Of a DNA stretch of 64,000 bases, positions 8,668-17,313 are shown piece by piece. The DNA comes from an uncultured Bacteroidales bacterium (lineage in GTDB: Bacteria > Bacteroidota > Bacteroidia > Bacteroidales > UBA932), in assembly GCA_900317845.1 (NCBI GenBank), contig ONII01000009.1:51285-115284 (forward strand), given 5' to 3'. Each line of letters starts with the position of its first letter. Positions within the stretch are counted from its first letter, which is position 1. A program made the translations under genes and the position numbers. The notes beneath the pieces are model-generated. The model saw only the letters and a program-made list of their open reading frames with translations, searched no databases and had not been told where the DNA came from.

Positions 8668-9035
8668 TGCTGCACCTCCTTTGTTTTAGAGAGAATCTCC
8701 TGACACTTCTCTGCGGATAACGATTCTCCGATTGCTTGCTTATAGGACGGATAACGTGCTTCGATATTCAAAGGCATCATTTGGCTGACAAATGCCTTCT
8801 GCCCGTCATCCAATAACTGTCCCAAACCGCAACTCTGTGCCAGGTTGATCAGGTTGTGGGAATACGGAGCAGGCTCTTCTTTCCGACTACTCCAATATGC
8901 CTTGAAGATCTTTTCAAGAACCTGATGACACATATATCCAACATATAACCACCTGCCGGTACGAAACATCGCATCGGCAGTATCCAGATCATAATCGGAT
9001 AACTCTGTCCAATATTTGACTTTGTCCAAGTCCAT
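8646..9035 (-). CDS. HEPN domain protein (HEPN/MNT pair)
   Basis: 129-residue all-helical HEPN protein, the putative toxin of the pair. Visible features are the N-terminal helix WTELSDYDLDTADAMFRTGRWLYVGYMCHQVLEKIFKA, the HNLINLA helix and the C-terminal ARYPSYK motif shared by the PF05168 branch. The canonical RX4-6H ribonuclease motif is not obvious, so ribonuclease activity is uncertain; some members of this branch are not toxins. The start at 9035 is 8 bp from a TATCTTTG box, so the mRNA is nearly leaderless. Confidence 0.82.
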   Translation of the reverse strand: MDLDKVKYWTELSDYDLDTADAMFRTGRWLYVGYMCHQVLEKIFKAYWSSRKEEPAPYSHNLINLAQSCGLGQLLDDGQKAFVSQMMPLNIEARYPSYKQAIGESLSAEKCQEILSKTKEVQQWVKEML

Positions 9036-9043
9036 AACTATCG

Positions 9044-9051
9044 CAAAGATA
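9044..9051 (-). promoter_or_regulatory. -7 box of the HEPN-MNT operon
   Basis: TATCTTTG on the minus strand, 8 bp before the HEPN ATG. No clear -33 box. Confidence 0.6.
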
Positions 9052-9063
9052 CGATATTTTACG

Positions 9064-9093
9064 AAAAAACCGGAAAATCTTTCGACTTTCCGG
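9064..9093 (-). terminator. Rho-independent terminator of tRNA-fMet
   Basis: CCGGAAA (9087-9093 on the minus strand) pairs with TTTCCGG (9070-9076), followed by a run of six T on the minus strand. It begins 6 bp after the tRNA 3' end. Confidence 0.85.
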
Positions 9094-9099
9094 CTTTAG

Positions 9100-9172
<73 letters not shown>

Positions 9173-9216
9173 ATGTGGAGTGCAAAGGTAGGGACTTTTT
9201 TCGGATAATCCAAATT

Positions 9217-10560
9217 TTATTTAAGGAAATTCAGAATTTCCTGCAGCGCAGAGGCCTTAAATGCCTTTTGCTCACCGCTTTGCAGGTTTTTCAGATTAAC
9301 GGTGCCGGCCTCCATTTCGGAGGAGCCATTGATGGAAATGAACGGAATGCCTTTCCGTTCCGCGTATTCGAACTGCTTGCGAAGCTTCACGGCGTCCGGA
9401 TACACTTCCACGGCTACGCCGGCGGCACGCAGATCCCGGGCGATGGGCAGAATGTACTTCAACTCATCGGCCCCCATGACGGCAAACAGGAGTGTTGTAG
9501 CCTGCGTAAGCGCTGCCGGGAAGAGTTCCAGACCGGTGAGGACGTCGTAAATGCGGTCTGCGCCAAAGGAGATGCCCACGCCGGAGAGGTCCGGAAGGCC
9601 GAAGATGCCGGTGAGGTTGTCGTAGCGGCCACCGCCGCAGATGCTGCCAATCTCCCAATCCAGCGCCTTTACCTCGAAGATGGCGCCCGTATAATAATTA
9701 AGGCCGCGCGCGAGCGAGAGGTCCAGTTCCACCGGTGCCTGGATGCCCACCGCGTCGATAAGGCCAAACAACTCTTCTACCTCTTCCAGGCCCTTGAGGC
9801 CCGTCTGGGAGCTAATGCCGGAGGCGCTGCCGCCCTGGAACAGCCGGCGCATGGCACCGAGTTTATCGGCAAAACTGCCTTCCAGGGACAGGATTTGGCC
9901 GATGACGGCGATACCCTGCTCTGAGAGGCCCTTCTCCGCCATTTCTTCCTTCACTTTGTCCAGGCCGATTTTATCCAGTTTGTCGATGGCCACGGTAATG
10001 TCCACCACCTTGTCCGGAGCACCAGCAATTTCCGCGAAGCCCGTGAGTACCTTGCGGTTGTTGATGTGGATGCCCACACGCACGCCCAGTTTGCCAAAGA
10101 CGGCATCCACCATTTGCACCAGTTCCAGTTCGTTGACCTGCGAACGTGTACCAATCACGTCTACGTCGCACTGGTAGAACTCACGGTAGCGGCCCTTCTG
10201 GGGGCGGTCTGCCCGCCAGACAGGCTGAATCTGGAAGCGCTTGTAGGGGAAGGAAATCTCGTTCTGGTGCTGCACCACAAAGCGGGCAAAAGGGACCGTG
10301 AGGTCATAGCGAAGACCCTTTTCCGGGGCCAGCGCTGCTTTCTCGCCGCTGTTCTGGATGCGGAACAGGAGTTTATCGCCTTCTTCCCCGTATTTACCCA
10401 GCAGGGTGGAGAGGTTCTCCATGGCCGGCGTTTCTATCTGCTGATAACCGTAGGCGCGGAAAACAGAACGGATGGTATCGAAAATATAATTGCGGCGGGC
10501 CATTTCCATTTGGCCGAAATCGCGGGTTCCTTTGGGTATGGAAGGCTTCTGTACAGACAT
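9217..10560 (-). CDS. hisS: Histidine--tRNA ligase
   Basis: Class II aminoacyl-tRNA synthetase of 447 residues. Motifs are all visible: N-terminal PKGTRDF, motif 2 region [14 protein letters not shown], the His-specific [23 protein letters not shown] and motif 3 [17 protein letters not shown]-terminal anticodon-binding domain (about residues 350-440) follows. Length is normal. The gene lies alone between two tRNA genes and is divergent from tRNA-Gly, with about 50 bp between the start codon and the tRNA. Confidence 0.98.
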   Translation of the reverse strand: MSVQKPSIPKGTRDFGQMEMARRNYIFDTIRSVFRAYGYQQIETPAMENLSTLLGKYGEEGDKLLFRIQNSGEKAALAPEKGLRYDLTVPFARFVVQHQNEISFPYKRFQIQPVWRADRPQKGRYREFYQCDVDVIGTRSQVNELELVQMVDAVFGKLGVRVGIHINNRKVLTGFAEIAGAPDKVVDITVAIDKLDKIGLDKVKEEMAEKGLSEQGIAVIGQILSLEGSFADKLGAMRRLFQGGSASGISSQTGLKGLEEVEELFGLIDAVGIQAPVELDLSLARGLNYYTGAIFEVKALDWEIGSICGGGRYDNLTGIFGLPDLSGVGISFGADRIYDVLTGLELFPAALTQATTLLFAVMGADELKYILPIARDLRAAGVAVEVYPDAVKLRKQFEYAERKGIPFISINGSSEMEAGTVNLKNLQSGEQKAFKASALQEILNFLK

Positions 10561-10596
10561 TGTTTCAAATTTTTTACAAAATTAAGAAATTTTCTG

Positions 10597-10604
10597 TATA
10601 TTTG
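10597..10604 (+). promoter_or_regulatory. -7 box of tRNA-Gly promoter
   Basis: TATATTTG ends 10 bp before the tRNA; a T-rich -33 region (TTTTT) lies at about the right distance. Confidence 0.6.
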
Positions 10605-10614
10605 CATTCCCGTT

Positions 10615-10690
10615 GCGAGATTAGCTCAGTTGGTAGAGCGTTGGCTTCCCAAGCCGAAGGTCGCGAGTTCGAGCCTCGTATCTCGCTCCA
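10615..10690 (+). tRNA. tRNA-Gly (CCC)
   Basis: 76-nt cloverleaf: acceptor GCGAGAT/ATCTCGC, D-arm GCTC/GAGC, anticodon stem TTGGC/GCCGA with loop TTCCCAA (anticodon CCC), T-arm with GTTCGAG. The 3' CCA is encoded. CCC reads only the GGG codon. A terminator follows at once. Confidence 0.9.
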
Positions 10691-10698
10691 ATAAAAAA

Positions 10699-10722
10699 GC
10701 CAGCCGAAAAGGCTGGTTTTTT
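10699..10722 (+). terminator. Terminator after tRNA-Gly
   Basis: CCAGCC (10700-10705), loop GAAAA, GGCTGG (10711-10716), then six T. A preceding A-tract could extend the stem. Confidence 0.9.
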
Positions 10723-10742
10723 GCGTTACCGCCGTCGCCGGT

Positions 10743-10778
10743 GCTGTCATCGTCCCAAACTTTGGACCCATGACCGCA
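10743..10778 (+). repeat. 36-bp inverted repeat, left copy
   Basis: Identical over 36 bp to the reverse complement of 11606-11641. The two copies bracket the AlkD-like gene. Each copy is itself an imperfect palindrome around CCAAACTTTGG. Confidence 0.9.
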
Positions 10779-10806
10779 TTTAAGGCCGCAATTATCCTGC
10801 CAATTT

Positions 10807-11562
10807 TTACATTTTCATGTATTTAGAACGCTCTTCCGGGGGGAATTTTTCAATCGCGTACCGCAACATGGTACGGGGCATGGTGGAGATGCGGGGCGTG
10901 AGGAAGGCTTTGAGCGCATCCTTGTCGCGCTTCCCGGCCTCACGGAGCAACCAGCCCACGGCTTTGTGAATGAGGTCGTGGGGATGATGAAGGAGGATGT
11001 CGGAGATGGCAAATGTGTCGTCCAACTGCCCATGCCGAACAAAAGTCATGGTGCTGACAATACCGATTCGCTGCTCCCACAGGGTACGGCCGTCCCGCGC
11101 CAGATGGTAAAGGAGGCTGCGGTCCTTCTGCGGAAGCAGCCACTGCCCCAGCAAGGGATACGAGGACAGGTCCACCAGGTCCCAATTATTAATCCGGTCT
11201 GTATGGGAGAGATAAAAGTCGATACAATACCGCTTTATCGAGAGAATGCGTTCCGGAGAAGCATCGTCCCCAAAACATGATCCTGCAGCGCTCCACTTCC
11301 CGGGATGGGAAAAGATTTCTACCAGAGTCAGGAGTGCAGCGAGCCGAACCTCATGGTACTCGCTGGTCATGCATTCCTCCAGGTGTTCCGGACTCACCTC
11401 CGACCAGCATGCTTTCACCACTTGACGGGTAACCGGGACCTTAATGCCCAGAAACACATCCCCTTCACCGTACTGGCCGGGGCCGGTTTTGAAGAAGCGC
11501 GCCAGTCCCGGCACCTGGGCGGGATCGGCATGGCTAATCAGGGTATGAAACAGCACATTCAT
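10807..11562 (-). CDS. DNA alkylation repair protein, AlkD-like HEAT-repeat glycosylase
   Basis: 251 residues made of helical (HEAT-like) repeats, collinear with AlkD/AlkC-type DNA glycosylases that excise bulky or cationic alkylated bases without base flipping. Visible family features are GIKVPVTRQVVKACW near the N-terminus, EVRLAALLTLVEIF, and the NNWDLVDLSSYPLLGQWL segment carrying the W-D-x-x-D catalytic region. The start is taken at ATG 11562, only 5 bp after TATCTTTG (11568-11575), so the message is effectively leaderless; an upstream in-frame extension would cross the promoter and repeat. The gene is enclosed by the 36-bp inverted repeat. Confidence 0.85.
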   Translation of the reverse strand: MNVLFHTLISHADPAQVPGLARFFKTGPGQYGEGDVFLGIKVPVTRQVVKACWSEVSPEHLEECMTSEYHEVRLAALLTLVEIFSHPGKWSAAGSCFGDDASPERILSIKRYCIDFYLSHTDRINNWDLVDLSSYPLLGQWLLPQKDRSLLYHLARDGRTLWEQRIGIVSTMTFVRHGQLDDTFAISDILLHHPHDLIHKAVGWLLREAGKRDKDALKAFLTPRISTMPRTMLRYAIEKFPPEERSKYMKM

Positions 11563-11567
11563 CTTTG

Positions 11568-11575
11568 CAAAGATA
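11568..11575 (-). promoter_or_regulatory. -7 box of the AlkD-like gene
   Basis: Minus-strand TATCTTTG located 5 bp before the ATG; it decides the start in favour of 11562. Confidence 0.6.
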
Positions 11576-11605
11576 CGCTTTTCGAAGGACAAAACATCCA
11601 GCAAG

Positions 11606-11641
11606 TGCGGTCATGGGTCCAAAGTTTGGGACGATGACAGC
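11606..11641 (-). repeat. 36-bp inverted repeat, right copy
   Basis: Exact reverse complement of 10743-10778. It lies just upstream of the AlkD-like promoter. I could not see a target-site duplication outside the pair. Confidence 0.9.
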
Positions 11642-11645
11642 GCTC

Positions 11646-11724
11646 GGGAAGGCAGAGGGGCATGGGAAGACAGAGGGGCATGGGAGGCAGAGGGGTATGG
11701 GAGGCAGAGGAGACGGAGGGGTAT
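11646..11724 (+). repeat. Purine-rich tandem repeat, about four units of 17-18 bp
   Basis: Four imperfect copies of a GGGAGGCAGAGGGG(C/T)AT unit, with almost no pyrimidines on the plus strand. It ends at the -33 box of the glutamine synthetase promoter, so copy-number change would alter DNA directly upstream of that promoter. Confidence 0.85.
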
Positions 11725-11754
11725 TGACAAATCGGCAAAGATTGGGTATCTTTG
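11724..11754 (+). promoter_or_regulatory. -33/-7 promoter of glutamine synthetase
   Basis: TTG at 11724-11726, 20-bp spacer, TATCTTTG at 11747-11754; ATG at 11774. Confidence 0.8.
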
Positions 11755-11773
11755 TACTCCAAACCACACAGAC

Positions 11774-13288
11774 ATGAACAAATTCATTGAACTCAACCCC
11801 AACGAAGTGGTGTCTTTCCTGGAAAAGATGCCCGAGGATTTCACCCGCGAAGACATGCTGCACTTCATCTGCGAGAAAGGCATCCGGATGATTGATTTCA
11901 TGTATCCGGCAGAAGACGGCCGCGTGAAAACCCTCAACTTTACCATAAACAGCCTGGCCTATGCAGAAACCATCCTCACGGAAGGTGAGCGCGTAGACGG
12001 TTCCAGCCTCTTCCCTTCCTTCATCGAGGCCGGCAACAGTGACCTTTACGTTATCCCCCGCTACCGGACCGCCTTTGTGGATCCGTTCAACGAGATTCCC
12101 ACGCTGTGCTTCCTCTGCGGCTTCTTTGACAAAAACGGCGAGCCGTTCGACTGCGCGCCGCACGCTACGCTCATGCGCGCGGAAAGCGCGTTTGAAAAGT
12201 CCACCGGCCTGCAGTTCGAGGCCATGGGAGAGCTGGAATACTACGTTATCTGTGAGGAAGACAAACTGTTCCCCGCCACGGACCAGAAGGGCTACCATGA
12301 GAGCGAGCCTTTCGCAAAACTGAACGACTTCCGCCGCGAATGCATGGACCATGTCGCCAAAACCGGCGGCCAAATCAAATACGGCCACAGTGAAGTAGGC
12401 AACTTCACCCTGGACGGCAAAGTATACGAACAGAACGAGATTGAGTTCCTCCCCTGCCCGCTGGAAACCGCTGCAGACCAGCTTCTGCTGGCCAAATGGG
12501 TCATCCGCAACCTGGCGTACCGCTACGGGCTGGATGTGAGCTTCGCCCCCAAAATCACCACCGGCAAAGCCGGTTCCGGCATGCACATCCACATGCGGCT
12601 GATGAAGGATGGAAAAAATGTCACCCTGGGCAAGGACGGGAAACTCTCGGAAGAAGCCCGCGCCGCCATTGCCGGCCTGATGACCCTGGCACCATCCATT
12701 ACCGCCTTCGGCAACAAAAATCCTACTTCCTACTTCCGCCTGGTGCCGCACCAGGAGGCCCCGACCAATGTATGCTGGGGAGACTGCAACCGCAGTGCGC
12801 TGGTGCGCGTTCCGCTGGGCTGGAGCGCCGGAACCGACATGTGTTCCAAGGCCAATCCCAAAGAAAAGGCCGCCCCGATGGACACCACCGGCAAGCAAAC
12901 CTTCGAGATGCGCAGTCCGGACTGCAGCGCGGATATTTACCAGCTCATGGCCGGCCTTTGCGTAGCCACCCGTATCGGCCTGGAAATGCCGCGTGAAAAA
13001 GCGCTCAAGATTGCTGCCGATACCTACGTGGACATGGACATCCACAAGAGCGAGAATGCCGCCCGCCTGGCAACGCTGGAACAGCTGCCCACCTGCTGCA
13101 CGGAAAGTGCAAATTGCCTGGAGAAGGTCCGCGCCACGTACGAGGCCGCAGATGTCTTCCGCCCGCGCATGATAGACGGCATTCTAAAGGCCCTACGGGC
13201 CCATAACGACACCCAGCTGCACCGGGAAGCCCGTAACGACACCAAACTAATGAGAAGACTTGTAGAGCAGTACTTCTACTGCGGCTAG
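11774..13288 (+). CDS. glnA: Glutamine synthetase (GSI-like, about 500 residues)
   Basis: 504-residue ligase making glutamine from glutamate, ammonia and ATP. The order is a beta-grasp N-terminal domain (GRVKTLNFTINS...EGERVDGSSL) and the catalytic domain with metal-binding EAMGELEYYV, the NEIEFLPCPL Glu, the HIHMRLM His and the glutamate-binding RVP...R segment. The adenylylation-loop Tyr motif of enterobacterial GSI (NLYDLPP) is not present, so control by adenylylation is unlikely. It is monocistronic with a strong promoter placed directly after a purine-rich tandem repeat. Confidence 0.93.
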   Translation: MNKFIELNPNEVVSFLEKMPEDFTREDMLHFICEKGIRMIDFMYPAEDGRVKTLNFTINSLAYAETILTEGERVDGSSLFPSFIEAGNSDLYVIPRYRTAFVDPFNEIPTLCFLCGFFDKNGEPFDCAPHATLMRAESAFEKSTGLQFEAMGELEYYVICEEDKLFPATDQKGYHESEPFAKLNDFRRECMDHVAKTGGQIKYGHSEVGNFTLDGKVYEQNEIEFLPCPLETAADQLLLAKWVIRNLAYRYGLDVSFAPKITTGKAGSGMHIHMRLMKDGKNVTLGKDGKLSEEARAAIAGLMTLAPSITAFGNKNPTSYFRLVPHQEAPTNVCWGDCNRSALVRVPLGWSAGTDMCSKANPKEKAAPMDTTGKQTFEMRSPDCSADIYQLMAGLCVATRIGLEMPREKALKIAADTYVDMDIHKSENAARLATLEQLPTCCTESANCLEKVRATYEAADVFRPRMIDGILKALRAHNDTQLHREARNDTKLMRRLVEQYFYCG

Positions 13289-13416
13289 GACTTTTACGGA
13301 CTAAACTACCCCTAAAAATTCACCGACCCCTCGCAATCGCTGCGAAGGGCCGGTTACTTAACCTAAACTTAAACTATGAAAAACTTCGTTGCAAAAATAA
13401 GAATAAGAATTGATTG
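13289..13416. other. Intergenic region between glutamine synthetase and uvrD-like gene
   Basis: Contains a hairpin candidate around 13323-13350 (CCCCTCGCA opposite TGCGAAGGG) that may end the glutamine synthetase transcript. The rest is AT-rich; I see no convincing gene. Confidence 0.5.
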
Positions 13417-15900
13417 TCACAACTTTTTATGCCTAATTTTTGCAAATTTTAGCAAAAGAAGTTTTTCACCGTACTTTTCGAATAGGATTTTTGCTTTCAG
13501 ATCCGGAACCTGTCCGGTAATTTCAAGGACTTTTCCTGCCCCAAAACGATTGTGTTCTATTTGGTCTCCCACCCGGAAGGAAGACGCGGGTTCCGGGACA
13601 AAGTTCGGGTCGATGAGCGGCGGGCGCTCCGGCTCCGCGGTGCGGGAGGGCTGAGATGCCCGGTCGGGGCCGGGCATGACGCCGCGGGAGGAGCCCGGCA
13701 TGACGGGACGGGAAGGGCCAGACGCAGCAGGACGGCCGGGACTCGTCATGGCCGGCTTGACCGGCCATCTCCCGGCGCCACCGGACCAGCGGAAGCCGCC
13801 GTCCGGGCGGCCGCTGCCAAAGCGGGGACGTTCTTCTTCCAGGCCGGAGGCGGCCATCATCTCTTCCCTCAGAAGCGGTTTATCCAGATACTGCGGTGCC
13901 AGTTCCTTGAGGAAGCGGCTGGGAGCGTTGGACTCGTGCTTGCCGTTGCGCATGCGCGTTTGGGCAAAGGAGAGGGACACCGCCCGTTTGGCGCGTGTGA
14001 GGGCCACATAGAACAGCCTGCGCTCCTCCTCCAGGTCTGAGGGGGTGGCCATCCAGCCGCCGGACGGGAACAGATTCTCTTCCATACCCGCCACAAACAC
14101 ATACGGGAATTCCAGCCCCTTGGCCGTGTGCACCGTCATAAGTGCCACTTTGTTATTGGTCTCGTCCTCAGCCACATCTACATTGGACAGCAGCGATACA
14201 TTCTCCAGATAATCTGCCAGCGTCACGCGCGGCAGTTCCGCATCCGGCACCAGCGAAGCGTCCTGCACGGCGCCGTCCTCCACCAGCGAATTCCGGTAAT
14301 CCCCATGCTGCTCCTCCACATAGGCCTTGACACTGTTGAGAAGTTCCTCCACATTGGAGAACCGGGACTGTCCCTCCACGGAAGTATCGGCCTTGTAAAA
14401 GAGGTAAATGCCGCTTTCCGAGGCCAGGGACATGGCTGCGTCATAGGCATCCCCCTGCGCAGCCTCTGCTGCTGCTTTGCCCATCATGGTGCAGAATGCC
14501 TGTATTTTGCCGATAGCCGCTCCCTTAAGGCCGAAAGACTCCAGATTGGGCAGCGCCGCTGCTTGAAACAGTGACACACGCGATGCCTGTGCTGCGGCGA
14601 TAAGGGCGTTCAAAGAGGTGTCGCCAATGCCCCTTGTGGGCTTATTGACAACACGCTTAAACGACTCATCATCATTGAGATTCACGGCTAACTTAAAGTA
14701 GGCCATGAGGTCTTTAACCTCTGCCCGCTCAAAAAACGAGTTGCCGGAATAAATCATGTAGGGGATGTTGCGGCGGCGAAGCTGCTCTTCCAGCGCGCGG
14801 GACTGCGAGTTGGTGCGGTAGAGGATGGCAAAATCGGCATATTCCGCCTGGGCCTCCCGCATGCGGGCGAGGATGGCGTAGGCAATCTGCTGGGCCTCTT
14901 CCTGCTCGGTAAAGGAGCGCACCAGGTGAATCACCTCTCCTTTCTCCCCCATGGAAACGCACTGTTTGGGAATGCGGCTCTCGTTGTGGGCGATAAGGGA
15001 ATTGGCGGCGTTCACAATAGTTTGGGTGGAACGGTAGTTCCGCTCCAGGCGAAACACCTTGGCCCCCGGGAAATCCTTCTGGAAATTGAGGATGTTCTGG
15101 ATTTGGGCACCGCGGAAGCCATAGATGGACTGGGAATCGTCCCCCACCACGCAAATATTCCGGTGACCGGCAGCCAGTTTTTTGAGGATGATGTACTGGG
15201 CCATGTTGGTATCCTGGTACTCATCCACCAGAATGTGGCTGAAGCGGCCGGCAATGGCCTCCAGGGCCTCCGGACTGCGTTTAAAGAGGATATTCAGGTA
15301 CAGGAGGATATCGTCAAAATCCATGACGCCGGACTGGCGGCACAGCTCGCAGTAGCGGGCATAGATGCGGTAGATTTCCGGCTTTTTATGGTGGTTGTCG
15401 TCTTCCCGGAAACCGCCCACACCGTTCATATAGGGCGTGGGGGTTACGAGGTCGTTCTTGGCCTTGGAGATGCGACTGAGCACCTCCTTGGGCTTGTACA
15501 CTTTGTCGTCCAGTTCCAGCTGCTTGATGCAGGTTTTGACGGCGCTCACGGAATCCGTGGTGTCGTAAATGGTAAAGGTGGCCGGGAAGCCGATAAGCTC
15601 CGAATACTCCCGCAGGAAACGGATAAAGATGGAGTGAAAGGTACCCATCCAGATTTTCCGCGCCTGCCGTTCCCCTACCATAAGGGCGATGCGTTCCTTC
15701 ATCTCCCCCGCCGCCTTTTTAGTAAAGGTAAGCGAGAGAATCCGCTCCGGCGGAATCCCTTTATCAATCAGATATGCAATTCTGGAAGTCAGTACCCGGG
15801 TTTTCCCCGAACCTGCACCAGCGACAATCAACATCGGCCCCTCGATACATTCAACGGCCTTCTTCTGCTCAGGATTCAAATCCCTCAAAATCTCACTCAT
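13417..15900 (-). CDS. UvrD/PcrA/Rep-family ATP-dependent DNA helicase
   Basis: 827-residue superfamily 1A 3'-5' helicase for repair and replication restart. Visible motifs: Q-motif LNPEQKKAVE, Walker A VAGAGSGKTRVL (residues 27-38), Walker B ILVDEYQDTN, motif III GDDSQSIYGFRGA, motif IV RLERNYRSTQ, motif V VALMTVHTAKGLEFPYVF and motif VI RRLFYVALTRAKR. The last 160 residues hold a low-complexity Gly/Pro/Arg linker (about 690-760) made largely by palindromic repeats, then a normal C-terminal tail (FRVGDQIEHNRFGAGKVLEI), the Tudor-like PcrA tail thought to contact RNA polymerase. PcrA/UvrD versus Rep cannot be settled. Confidence 0.93.
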   Translation of the reverse strand: MSEILRDLNPEQKKAVECIEGPMLIVAGAGSGKTRVLTSRIAYLIDKGIPPERILSLTFTKKAAGEMKERIALMVGERQARKIWMGTFHSIFIRFLREYSELIGFPATFTIYDTTDSVSAVKTCIKQLELDDKVYKPKEVLSRISKAKNDLVTPTPYMNGVGGFREDDNHHKKPEIYRIYARYCELCRQSGVMDFDDILLYLNILFKRSPEALEAIAGRFSHILVDEYQDTNMAQYIILKKLAAGHRNICVVGDDSQSIYGFRGAQIQNILNFQKDFPGAKVFRLERNYRSTQTIVNAANSLIAHNESRIPKQCVSMGEKGEVIHLVRSFTEQEEAQQIAYAILARMREAQAEYADFAILYRTNSQSRALEEQLRRRNIPYMIYSGNSFFERAEVKDLMAYFKLAVNLNDDESFKRVVNKPTRGIGDTSLNALIAAAQASRVSLFQAAALPNLESFGLKGAAIGKIQAFCTMMGKAAAEAAQGDAYDAAMSLASESGIYLFYKADTSVEGQSRFSNVEELLNSVKAYVEEQHGDYRNSLVEDGAVQDASLVPDAELPRVTLADYLENVSLLSNVDVAEDETNNKVALMTVHTAKGLEFPYVFVAGMEENLFPSGGWMATPSDLEEERRLFYVALTRAKRAVSLSFAQTRMRNGKHESNAPSRFLKELAPQYLDKPLLREEMMAASGLEEERPRFGSGRPDGGFRWSGGAGRWPVKPAMTSPGRPAASGPSRPVMPGSSRGVMPGPDRASQPSRTAEPERPPLIDPNFVPEPASSFRVGDQIEHNRFGAGKVLEITGQVPDLKAKILFEKYGEKLLLLKFAKIRHKKL
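13656..13768. repeat. In-frame palindromic repeats inside the uvrD-like gene
   Basis: Two perfect palindromes of the ATnnCCGG class: 13656-13677 (ATGCCCGG/CCGGGCAT) and 13748-13768 (ATGGCCGG, CTTGA, CCGGCCAT), with a partial copy between. They encode part of the C-terminal linker. The reading frame used differs from that in uvrA and carbamate kinase. Confidence 0.8.
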
Positions 15901-15920
15901 ATAGACCTGTATTTATAGGG

Positions 15921-15948
15921 CGAAATTAGTAAAAATTTTGTAACTTCG
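15921..15948. promoter_or_regulatory. Overlapping divergent -7 boxes of uvrD-like gene and nqr operon
   Basis: Minus strand TAATTTCG (15921-15928) faces the helicase gene; plus strand TAACTTCG (15941-15948) faces nqrA. Both deviate by one base from TAnnTTTG and neither has a good -33 box, so the assignment is tentative. Confidence 0.35.
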
Positions 15949-15986
15949 CGCAGTATTTTTTGCAAATACACAAAACTGTATCAATA

Positions 15987-17309
15987 ATGTCAAACAATCT
16001 CGCTTTGAAAAAGGGTCTGGACGTTCCCATTAAGGGAGCCGCCAAGCCCGAAGTCATCAAAACCGTGAGCCCGGACATTGTTGCTGTCAAGCCTACAGAC
16101 ATCCACGGCCTGGTTCCCAGGCTGCTGGTCAAAGAAGGCGATGCAGTAAAAGCCGGTTCTCCCGTGATGGCTGACAAACAGCGCCCGGAAATCCTCCTCA
16201 CCAGCCCCGTCAGTGGCACCGTGCAGCAGATTGTCCGCGGCGAAAAGAGAAAATTGCTGGCAGTTCTGGTAAAGGCAAGTGCTAAACAGGACTATGTGGA
16301 CTTTGGCACCAAAGCTCCGGCTTCGGCGGCAGAAACCAAGGAACTTCTCCTGAAGAGCGGCCTGTGGGTTTCCCTCATCCAGCGCCCTTACGGCGTCATG
16401 GCAAGCCCGGACCTCACCCCCAAGGCAATTTTCATCTCCTCCTTCAACACGGCTCCGCTCGCCGCAGACAGCGAATTTGCCCTGGCCGATGCCCTCACGG
16501 ACATCCAGGCCGGCATTGACGCGCTTGCCAAGGTGGCGCCCGTGCATGTCTCTTTCCGCAAGGGTTCCCGCTTCGCCCAGGTGAAGAACGCTACCCTGCA
16601 CGAAGTCTCCGGTCCCCATCCGGCCGGCAACGTAGGTGTACAGATCAGCCACATCGCCCCCATCCAGAAGGGTGAGACCGTGTGGACGGTATCCCTCCTG
16701 CTTCTCGCCGCCATCGGGCATGTTGTGAACACCGGCAAGCTGGAGCTTACCCGCAAAGTGGCCGTTACCGGTCCCAAGGCGGAAAAGACCGGCTATGTGG
16801 AGTGCCTTCCCGGCACCCCCGTCAAGGACATCACCTCTGTTGCAGAGGGTGTGCGCGTTGTGGGCGGCGACGCCCTCAGCGGCGAATGCCTGGGTGCAGA
16901 AGGCTACATCGGCCTTTTTGACAACCAGCTCACCCTCCTGAAGGAAGGCACCGACCGCGAATGGTTCGGTTGGGCCAAGGTGTTCCGTCCTTCCGTGTTC
17001 AGCTCCTCCTGGTGCTATTTCTCCTGGCTCACCCCCAAGAAGAAGTACAACATGGACACCAATCTGCACGGCGGTCCCCGCGCCTTCGTGGAAACCAAAT
17101 GCTTCGAGGATGTCACCCCCATGGACATCTTCCCCATCTACCTTATCAAGGCCTGCCTGGCCGGCGACATTGAGAAGATGGAAAAATTCGGCATCTACGA
17201 AGTCCTTCCGGAAGACCTCGCCCTGTGCGACTTCGTAGACCCTTCCAAGAACGAGATCCAGGCCATTATCCAGAAGGGTATCGACCTCATGATCAAAGAA
17301 ATGGCATAA
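15987..17309 (+). CDS. nqrA: Na+-translocating NADH:quinone reductase subunit A
   Basis: 440-residue cytoplasmic subunit of the sodium-pumping NQR respiratory complex. The N-terminus LALKKGLDVPIKGAAKP, the hybrid/barrel motif LLVKEGDAVKAGSPVMADK and the conserved HGGPRAFVETKCFEDVTPMDIFPIYLIKACLAGDIEKME segment identify it; it carries no covalent cofactor. ATG 15987 is preferred over an in-frame TTG at 15960 because it gives the family N-terminus. It is the first gene of a six-gene operon in the standard order, with 4 bp to nqrB. Confidence 0.97.
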   Translation: MSNNLALKKGLDVPIKGAAKPEVIKTVSPDIVAVKPTDIHGLVPRLLVKEGDAVKAGSPVMADKQRPEILLTSPVSGTVQQIVRGEKRKLLAVLVKASAKQDYVDFGTKAPASAAETKELLLKSGLWVSLIQRPYGVMASPDLTPKAIFISSFNTAPLAADSEFALADALTDIQAGIDALAKVAPVHVSFRKGSRFAQVKNATLHEVSGPHPAGNVGVQISHIAPIQKGETVWTVSLLLLAAIGHVVNTGKLELTRKVAVTGPKAEKTGYVECLPGTPVKDITSVAEGVRVVGGDALSGECLGAEGYIGLFDNQLTLLKEGTDREWFGWAKVFRPSVFSSSWCYFSWLTPKKKYNMDTNLHGGPRAFVETKCFEDVTPMDIFPIYLIKACLAGDIEKMEKFGIYEVLPEDLALCDFVDPSKNEIQAIIQKGIDLMIKEMA

Positions 17310-17313
17310 GACT

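Noticed and set aside
10743-11641. Insertion sequence
   Set aside because: The 36-bp inverted repeats enclose an AlkD-like gene, with no transposase and no visible target-site duplication.
11646-11724. Short tandem repeats as a CRISPR array
   Set aside because: Units are contiguous without spacers and there are no cas genes. No CRISPR array is visible in the window.
13376-13654. Small ORF starting MKNFVAKIRIRID
   Set aside because: It runs into the 3' end of the helicase gene in antisense and has no family resemblance or promoter.
13656-13768. Collagen-like or functional low-complexity domain in the UvrD-type protein
   Set aside because: The low complexity is explained by palindromic DNA repeats present in other genes.
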